In this document: positions 59,280 to 64,000 of the stretch, piece by piece
How positions within the stretch are numbered: the stretch's first letter is position 1
How the letters are laid out: every line of letters starts with the position of its first letter
NCBI GenBank assembly: GCA_038503035.1
Contig: JAVSML010018986.1
Location: forward strand, 1 to 64,000
Origin: Crocodylus rhombifer
Lineage: Eukaryota; Chordata; Crocodylia; Crocodylidae
Reading direction: 5' to 3'
DNA: 64,000 nt
Translations under genes and position numbers: made by a program
Notes under the pieces: model-generated
Database searches by the model: none
Told to the model about the DNA's origin: nothing
What the model saw: the letters and a program-made list of their open reading frames with translations, nothing else

Positions 59280-60547
59280 TTCAGAGTGTCCTCACTCTCA
59301 CACTCTTCACCATTTTCATCTCCTCCCTCATCTTCCCACAAAACATTGTTTTCAGTTCCATCCATGGCACTGAATATACAGCACTTCTTGAAGCATTTAA
59401 TAATGCATTCTGAAGATAGCCTTCCTCAAGAAGTCAGAAGTCAGTTGGTTTCTTAATCTTTCCACCAGGTGTAAGCACATGGTTCCCTGCCACGAGCCAG
59501 TCTGAATACTGGCACTGTAGTCCTTAAAGGACTTATTCATCTTATGACATCCAGTGCTTGGGGTTGAGGTGTCATACCAGCAGGCATGACTCTAAAATCA
59601 CAATTCACTAACTGAATTTTTGCTTTCACTTCTGGTCTTAAATGCCCTCTGAATGAATCTAATGCTAACATTCCTCCTGTCTTTAGCAGTGCCCCAGGTC
59701 TCCATTTTCACACAACATCTAACCAGTTATTCATCAGCTCACTTGAAATCCATCCTTGTTCCTGGCATCTAACCTGGTGGCAGCTTTTATTTTGCCAGAG
59801 TTTTGAGTTTCAAAATCACATAGGGTGGCAATTTTCTCCCATCTACTGACACTGCTAATACCACTATAATTCACAGCTTATCATTTTCTGTATTTCTCAT
59901 AATCATGGATTTTGTGCCTTTCTCATGGATGGGGACATTGTTTAGCATGTCAAAATAGACTGGAGTCTCATCAGCATTACCTCTTTGGCCCAGCAGGTAA
60001 TCGTGCGTTTTGCATAGCCCAATAATGTACCGCTGGAATTCAGCAAGTTTTTCATTATAGTCTGATGGTAACTTTTGTGCAACTGAAGTTCTTCGTCTCA
60101 GGGCTAAGCCACTATTTTGCATCATTCAGATACACCATCCACTACTTGCTTTGAATTTTTTAAAAGGAATGCTCAGTTCCTTCAATATTTCTAATGCCAA
60201 GAGTCAAAGCACTTCACGGGTGATTGGTATTCCCTCCTGTCTCTTTCCTTGAACATACTTGGGAACTTGCTTATAAATTTCAGGAAAGCAATTGTGTTTC
60301 AGACTCCCAAATGTTTTCCACATGGACTTAGCATTCTTGAGTTTTCCTTTTAAGTGTGTCCATCAATGCACATTTGCTTTAGTAACATTATACTTCCTAC
60401 CTCACAATTTGTTTTTTCATGATAGTTTATAACCTTCATTTTAAAGTTTGTATCATAGCTGCACCTCATTCCTTTTTGCATCTTCACATTGGTACCACTT
60501 CTTTTTTCTATATGGTCTATCATGGGGGTTGGTTTCCCTGCCACCAC
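59280..60547 (-). pseudogene. pogo-type transposase relic
   Basis: The transposase would cut and move its element by a DDE-type reaction after helix-turn-helix binding to the ends. Read on the minus strand, it starts MVAGKPTPMI and soon has RCSYDTNFKMKVINYHEKTN, the CENP-B/pogo DNA-binding start. Next come SLRRR-like text read as ALRRRTSVAQKLPSDYNEKL (59871-60125) and GNADETPVYFDM, which holds the first catalytic Asp of pogo elements. Towards 59280 the C-terminal text KCCIFSAMDGTENNVLWED is readable in another frame. Several frame changes and stops are present (for example a break near 60350 and one at 59871). Domesticated relatives exist, but these breaks argue against that here. Confidence 0.75.
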
Positions 60548-60599
60548 TCACCCAACAGAATTTACCATGGGTTTCTATGGTTTTAAAATGTGGCCAGTC

Positions 60600-61119
60600 A
60601 GTGGTGATTAGGCCCTGTAATTTGCTGCTTTCCCTGCTGCTTTTCTGGGTGTTTCCCTCTGCTGGGTGCCTTGCTGCTACTTGCCTCATTGTTTTGGGGT
60701 CATTATATACTGGTTGCCTTGTCACCACTGATTGGAGCCTCATTGTGTGCTAGATCCCTCTCTGGCACACTCATGTTGAGTCTGTCATCACCGCTTGTTG
60801 TGGGTGGATCCCTCGTGAGCATGCACATTCTGACTACCTTATTGTGACTGCCAAGTTCCTCGCCACTGTATGCTAGATATCTCGCCTCCTGGTGGGTCCC
60901 TTGTCATCACTGCTGGGAGCCTTGCCATGTCCTGGATCCCTTGCTGCTGCTGCTAAGAGTCTCACTGCATGCTGGATCCTTCCTTGCCATGCATTGGGTC
61001 CCTTGCCATGTGCTGGGACCCTTGTTGAGTGCTGGGTACCTTGTCACTGCAGTCAGGCCCCTCCTTGCAGCATACAGGGTACCTAGCTGGCCTCTGGAGG
61101 TCCCTCCCTCCTGAGTACT
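60600..61119. repeat. Degenerate minisatellite, about 18-24 bp units (part 1)
   Basis: Recurrent text TGCTGGGTNCCTTGC with variants: TGCTGGGTGCCTTGCTGC, TGCTGGGAGCCTTGCCATG (about 60920), TCCTGGATCCCTTGCTGC, ATTGGGTCCCTTGCCATG, TGCTGGGACCCTTGTTGAG. Units drift in length and sequence. The open frames across it are repeat-derived. Confidence 0.65.
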
Positions 61120-61127
61120 GGCTAGCC

Positions 61128-61314
61128 TAGGAGTGGGCAATTATTTTGGGTGGAGGGCTGCTTACTAAGTTTTGGCAAGCCATCAAGGGCCGCATGACAG
61201 GCAGCCAGGGGCAGATAAATATTAATTTTCTTAATTTGGGGGGGGTCCCATGGACCGGATAGAATGGCCTGGCAGGCTGCATCTGGCCCCCAGGCTGCAG
61301 TTTGCTCACCCCTG
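61128..61314. mobile_element. hAT MITE with a perfect 8-bp target duplication
   Basis: Left terminus TAGGAGTGGGCAAT, right terminus GTTTGCTCACCCCTG, the classic hAT pair (CAGGGGTGAGCAAAC inverted). GGCTAGCC flanks both ends (61120-61127 and 61315-61322). The element is 187 bp, non-coding, with a GGGCCGCATGACAGGC core and a G-run at about 61239-61246. Confidence 0.88.
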
Positions 61315-61322
61315 GGCTAGCC

Positions 61323-61960
61323 CTTGTGGGGCCTTTCCCTGGTGTGTACTGGCTGGAGTGTCTCCCCGCTGTGTGCTGGCTGGCCCCTGCAGGAATCCTG
61401 CCTGCTGTGTGCCTGGCTAGCCTCTCCCCACATTATGGTGGATACCTTGCAGGCAGGGTGTCAGATGATCAGGTCACTCCCAGCAGTTGCCTGCTGATGG
61501 GTGTGAGGCAGCACAGCATGCACTGGCCAGGCTCCTTGCATGCAGCTTGACATGACCTGGCAGGAGCTGCCCAGGCACCGTTCCTGCAGCATGTGGGGTT
61601 TCTAAGCAGCATATGCTGAGTTGCCCTGAGATGCTTCTCAAGTGGCAACCCAGCACCTACCAAGGCACTTGCCCAGGCCACTAGCATGTGGAGTTGCTCC
61701 AGCACCTGTCACTGGGACAGCAGCTCAGGGCAACTCAGCACATGCTGGCCAGAAATCCTGCGTGCTGTGGGGATAGTTCCTGGCTGATGCCTGGCACATC
61801 ATTTAGAGCTGCATGTGGGTCTTCCAGCTGGAGGGTGCTGATGCATCTTGGCACATGCTGGCAGGCAGCAGCTTGGAGTGACTGCACTGGCCATGAGCCC
61901 TGCAGGATCAGAGGAGCAGCAACACCTTCTGCTGGCTGACCATGTGCATTTTCACATTTT
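61323..61960. repeat. Degenerate minisatellite-like tract (part 2)
   Basis: GTGTGTACTGGCTGGAGTGT, GTGTGCTGGCTGGCCCCTGC, TGTGTGCCTGGCTAGCC and similar units continue the part-1 style, and AGCACATGCTGGCCAGAAAT follows. The hAT insertion separates the two parts. Several open frames on both strands are by-products of the repeat. Confidence 0.5.
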
Positions 61961-62204
61961 GGGTAAGTCGCATGCAATCATAAGATAAGGCTTGATTTTC
62001 CCCATGTTGAATGGGAAAAAAAACTTCATCTTATAATCAAGTAAATATTCCCAATCTAATTTAGTTCATCTCCTCAGGTGAACTAGTTAGAACCCTCATT
62101 AGGTCAATATAAGTGCAACATCTGCATGTACCCTGAGTGGCTGATCTGCCGTTTCTAGAGGTTTAATTTATCATGCAATGCTCACATATACCACAGGCAA
62201 CGTA

Positions 62205-63640
62205 ATTTCTGCCATGGGCCAATGTGGTCCAATGTCCCTATTTTCAAGAAGGGGAGGAAGGAGGATCCGAGTTATTATAGGCCAGTCAGTCTCGCCTCCA
62301 TCCTTGGAAAAGTCTTTGAAAAGATTATTAAGGATCATATTTGTGAGAGTCCAGTGGTAAAAATAATGCAGCAGGGCAACCAGCATGGATTTGTAGCAGG
62401 TAGATCATGCCTGATTAATTTAGTTTTGTTTTATGACCAGGCCACAAAACGCTTATATGCAGGAGTAGAAATCAATGTCATTTTTTTGGATTTTAGGAAG
62501 GTCTTCAATACAGTATCTCATTCCATTCTCATAAATAAATTAAGAGGCTGTGACTTAGACGTTTACGCAGTCCAGTGGGTGGCAAATTGGCTTGGGGGTT
62601 GCACCCAGAGAGTGGTAGTAGATGGGTTGGTATCGACTTGCAAGGATATGGGTAGTGGGGTTCTGCAGGGTTCAGTCTTGGGCCTGTACCCTTCAATGTC
62701 TTCATCAGTGACTTCAGTGTGGGTGTGATGTGTACTCTGTCCAAGTCTGTGGATGATACTAAATTGTGGGGTGAAGTGAACACACTGGAGGGTAGGGAAC
62801 AATTGCAGGCAGACCTGGACAGGTTGGAAAAGTGGGCAGTACACAATAGGATACAGTACAACAAGGACAAGTGCAGAGTGCTTTACCTAGGGCATCAAAA
62901 TATCCAGCACACCTACTGATTGGGAAATGACCCTCTTAGCAGCACAGAAGTAGAAAGGCATCTCGGAGTCATGGTGGACTCCAAGATGAATGTGGGTCAT
63001 CAGTGTGACGACATCATCAGTGAAGCTAATCGTACTTTATCATGCATTAGCAGATGCATGACAAATAGAGCCAAGGAGGTGATACTTACCCTCTGTGTGG
63101 CATTGGTCAGACCACAGTTGGATTTCTGTGTCCAGTTTTGGGCACCATACTTTAAGAAGGATGTGGATAACCTGGAGAGGGTCCTGAGGAGGGCCACTCA
63201 TATGGTTAAGGGTTTACAGGCCAAGCCCTATGAGGAGAGATTAAGGGACCTGGACCTCTTCAGCCTCTGCAAGAGAAGGCTGAGAGGTGATCTTGTGGCC
63301 GCCTACAAATTCACTGAGGGGGGGACGCAGCAAGGGATCGGAGATGCTTGGTTCACCAGGGTGCCTCCTGGGGTAACAAGAAACAATGGTCACAAACTCA
63401 CAGAGAGCAGATTTAGGCTAGATATCAGGAAAAACTTCTTCATGGTAAGGGTGGCCAAAATTTGGAATGGACTTCTAAGGGAGGTGGTGCTTTTCTCTAC
63501 CTTGGGGGTCTTTAAGAGAAGGCTGGATAGGCATCTGGCTGGGGTCATCTGACCCCACCACTCTTTCCTATCCAGGCAGGGGGTCGGACTCAAAGATCTG
63601 TTGAGGTCCCTTCTGACCCTAGCATCTATGTATCTATGGG
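62205..63640 (+). pseudogene. CR1 ORF2 relic: reverse transcriptase and 3' end
   Basis: A 5'-truncated plus-strand CR1 of about 1.4 kb. Frames in order give VPIFKKGRKEDPSYYRPVSL, GNQHGFVAGRSCLINLVLFY, motif A IFLDFRKVFNTVSH, then after a frameshift near 62719 the motif C region SVDDTKLWGEVNT, where FADD reads SVDD. After a TGA at 62917-62919 the thumb and C-terminus follow (VMVDSKMNVGHQCDD, RPQLDFCVQFWAPYFKKDVD, IWNGLLREVVLFSTLGVFKR). It ends at HLAGVI, with tail and end repeats CATCTATGTATCTATGG (63622-63638). Most of the C-terminal frame is open, so decay is moderate. Confidence 0.9.
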
Positions 63641-64000
63641 CCAAAGATAGCCTATTTTGGATCAGGAAGACAAGTAACATCTTTGACTTTCCTGATCTTT
63701 CTGAGATGAGCTTTTTCAGCCTTCTGCAAACCAGACAATAGCAGGTTAATATGGAGACAATACTATGTCTCATCACTACTACCTTGTTTTCTACTGATGA
63801 GTACCTCCCCTAGTGAGACAGGGAGGATTGTTTTGAATTTACTTTCATAGTGTTGCCCTACTGCCATCTCTTTACTCTGCCATTCAGTACTCAGCCTTCC
63901 AGTCCTTGCGTTTGCCCCCACTATGTATCTGAATAGATGACCAGTGGATCACAGATTTAAGTCAGATTGCCTGGACTCTCAGGCTGTACACCTCAGAAAT
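63641..64000. other. Non-coding, unassigned
   Basis: AT-rich flank after the CR1. No repeat or gene recognised before the window ends. Confidence 0.45.

Larger units (their letters stand above)
59025..62051 (-). mobile_element. pogo-like DNA transposon (Tc1/mariner superfamily)
   Basis: Left terminus CTGTATTTACTTGAATCTAG with GATGA and right terminus, read inverted, GGAATATTTACTTGATTATA with AGATGA, are similar inverted repeats about 3 kb apart. Between them lies a minus-strand pogo-type transposase relic (59280-60547), then a long minisatellite tract with a hAT MITE in it. The minisatellite is on the 5' side of the transposase and is not expected in a standard pogo element. Confidence 0.65.

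Noticed and set aside
59280..60547. pogo transposase as a domesticated host gene
   Set aside because: Stops and frame changes break it repeatedly, and transposon-like ends flank it.
60892..61977. Long frames on both strands over 60.9-62.0 kb as host protein exons
   Set aside because: They are built from a degenerate 18-24 bp minisatellite and a hAT MITE.
1..64000. CRISPR arrays, prokaryotic operons, riboswitches, rRNA or tRNA genes
   Set aside because: None seen. The repeats are transposons and microsatellites of a vertebrate genome; the only tRNA-like text is the decayed B-box inside a MIR.

Overview
This window looks like nuclear DNA of a reptile, most likely a crocodilian. The case rests on its repeats: several CR1 LINEs of different ages ending in tandem TCTATGAAA-type motifs, MIR-type SINEs, several hAT and other terminal-inverted-repeat DNA transposons, a pogo-like transposase relic and a gypsy integrase relic. 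I recognise no host protein-coding gene, rRNA or tRNA. The DNA is either intergenic or inside a large intron. Almost every long open frame belongs to a transposable element.

Layout. From 1 to 3.3 kb: AT-rich sequence with a CpG-richer unassigned block (660-1500), a small MITE and old repeat debris. From 3.3 to 8.29 kb: the main object, a near full-length plus-strand CR1. It has a tandemly duplicated 5' leader, an esterase-type ORF1 with three in-frame stops, and an endonuclease/reverse transcriptase ORF2 broken by one frameshift at a G-run. Its 3' end is intact. From 8.4 to 24.4 kb: non-autonomous DNA transposons, ancient CR1/L3-like fragments, two copies of a GC-rich dispersed repeat, and a MITE interrupted by a minus-strand CR1. 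The 19.4-22.9 kb part is AT-rich, almost free of recognisable repeats, and a candidate for conserved non-coding DNA. From 25.6 to 30 kb: GC-rich repeat debris, a second CR1 (27.9-29.2 kb) and a hAT element. From 37.3 to 41.9 kb: a nest of insertions, with a foldback hAT element in degenerate GC-rich tandem units and a CR1 inserted into a repeat whose uninterrupted copy lies at 37.9-38.2 kb. From 43.6 to 50 kb: two MIR SINEs, a gypsy integrase relic, a compound microsatellite and an inverted duplication tied to a MITE. From 54.1 to 57.7 kb: an old non-CR1 LINE split by an insertion that carries an L1/Tx1-like LINE end. From 57.7 to 64 kb: a minus-strand CR1 end, a perfect 36-bp palindrome, a pogo-like transposon holding minisatellites and a hAT MITE with a perfect 8-bp target duplication, and a third sizeable CR1.

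How the parts work together. In a CR1, ORF1 (an SGNH-hydrolase-like protein) and ORF2 (endonuclease plus reverse transcriptase) together support copying by target-primed reverse transcription. The 3.3-8.3 kb copy keeps every catalytic motif I can see, but its frames are interrupted, so as written it would not make both proteins. The nested insertions give relative ages: the old non-CR1 LINE, pogo, MIR and L3-like pieces are older, and the 3.3-8.3 kb CR1 is the youngest-looking large element. Boundaries of degraded repeats are approximate, and family names were assigned by reading, not by a database search.
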